Positions 63,885 to 64,000 of a stretch of 64,000 bases of DNA are shown in pieces. Made by a program: the position numbers and the translations under genes. The notes under the pieces are model-generated. The model worked only from the letters and a program-made list of their open reading frames with translations. It was not told the origin of the DNA and ran no database searches. Numbering within the stretch: the stretch's first letter is position 1; each line of letters starts with the position of its first letter. This stretch comes from Albula goreensis (lineage: Eukaryota; Chordata; Actinopteri; Albuliformes; Albulidae), in the NCBI GenBank assembly GCA_022829145.1, contig CM040741.1:38982534-39046533 (forward strand), read 5' to 3'.

Positions 63885-63990
63885 AGAAAAAGAAAGAGGT
63901 TAAGGTTAGTGAGAGAGAGCAGGGGAGAGGGAGTTTGAGAGAAAGATGGATAGATAGAATGGGAGAAGGGGGGAAGGCGGGGGCAAGAGT
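63885..63990. repeat. GA-rich purine tract
   Basis: Interrupted GAGAGA, GGGAGA and GATAGATAGA units at the right edge of the window. Confidence 0.8.
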
Positions 63991-64000
63991 ATAGAGCAGT

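Larger units (their letters stand above)
59241..64000. other. Intergenic region upstream of lamc3
   Basis: No coding exon was recognised on either strand. Contains a 5S-derived SINE (about 59660-59960), a palindromic repeat with AATGCA units (about 60025-60110), a GGCAAGG-headed fish-type repeat (about 61060-61255), a Tc1-like transposase remnant (about 62380-62780), a SINE/L2 tail (63412-63450) and a GA-rich tract at the right edge. Confidence 0.6.

Overview
This is vertebrate nuclear DNA, most likely from a ray-finned fish. It is AT-rich and intron-dominated, full of CA/GA microsatellites, and carries repeat families typical of teleosts: L2-type tails ending in the 'AAGTCGCTCTGG..AAGGGCATCTG' motif, a 5S rRNA-derived SINE, Tc1- and hAT-like remnants. 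There are no operons, CRISPR arrays or other prokaryotic features.

The window holds one recognisable protein-coding gene, on the minus strand: the 5' part of a laminin subunit gamma-3 gene (lamc3). Twelve coding exons were placed by splice sites, reading phase and similarity to vertebrate laminin gamma chains. They run from the start codon at 58941 down to 4829, give 2170 nt (723 codons plus one base), and keep one open frame across all eleven complete introns. In order they encode the signal peptide, the LN polymerisation domain (exons 1-3), four LE modules (exons 4-8), an LE module interrupted by the L4 (laminin IV type A) domain (exons 8-12), and the beginning of the next LE module. The rest of the chain (remaining LE modules and the coiled-coil arm) lies beyond base 1.

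Layout: 1-4828 is part of intron 12; 4829-58941 is lamc3 exons 12 to 1 with introns from 333 bp to 17.0 kb; 58942 to about 59240 is 5' UTR and probable promoter; 59240-64000 is intergenic, with a 5S-derived SINE, a degraded Tc1-like transposase and smaller repeats. No second gene was recognised on either strand, inside the introns or upstream.

The points most worth a second look concern splicing (a weak exon 7 donor, three successive GTGAGC donors at exon 10, a CT microsatellite serving as the polypyrimidine tract of intron 4) and repeats in intron 1 (a 571-bp foldback element and a pair of direct repeats exactly 1,999 bp apart). I found no convincing new biological system.
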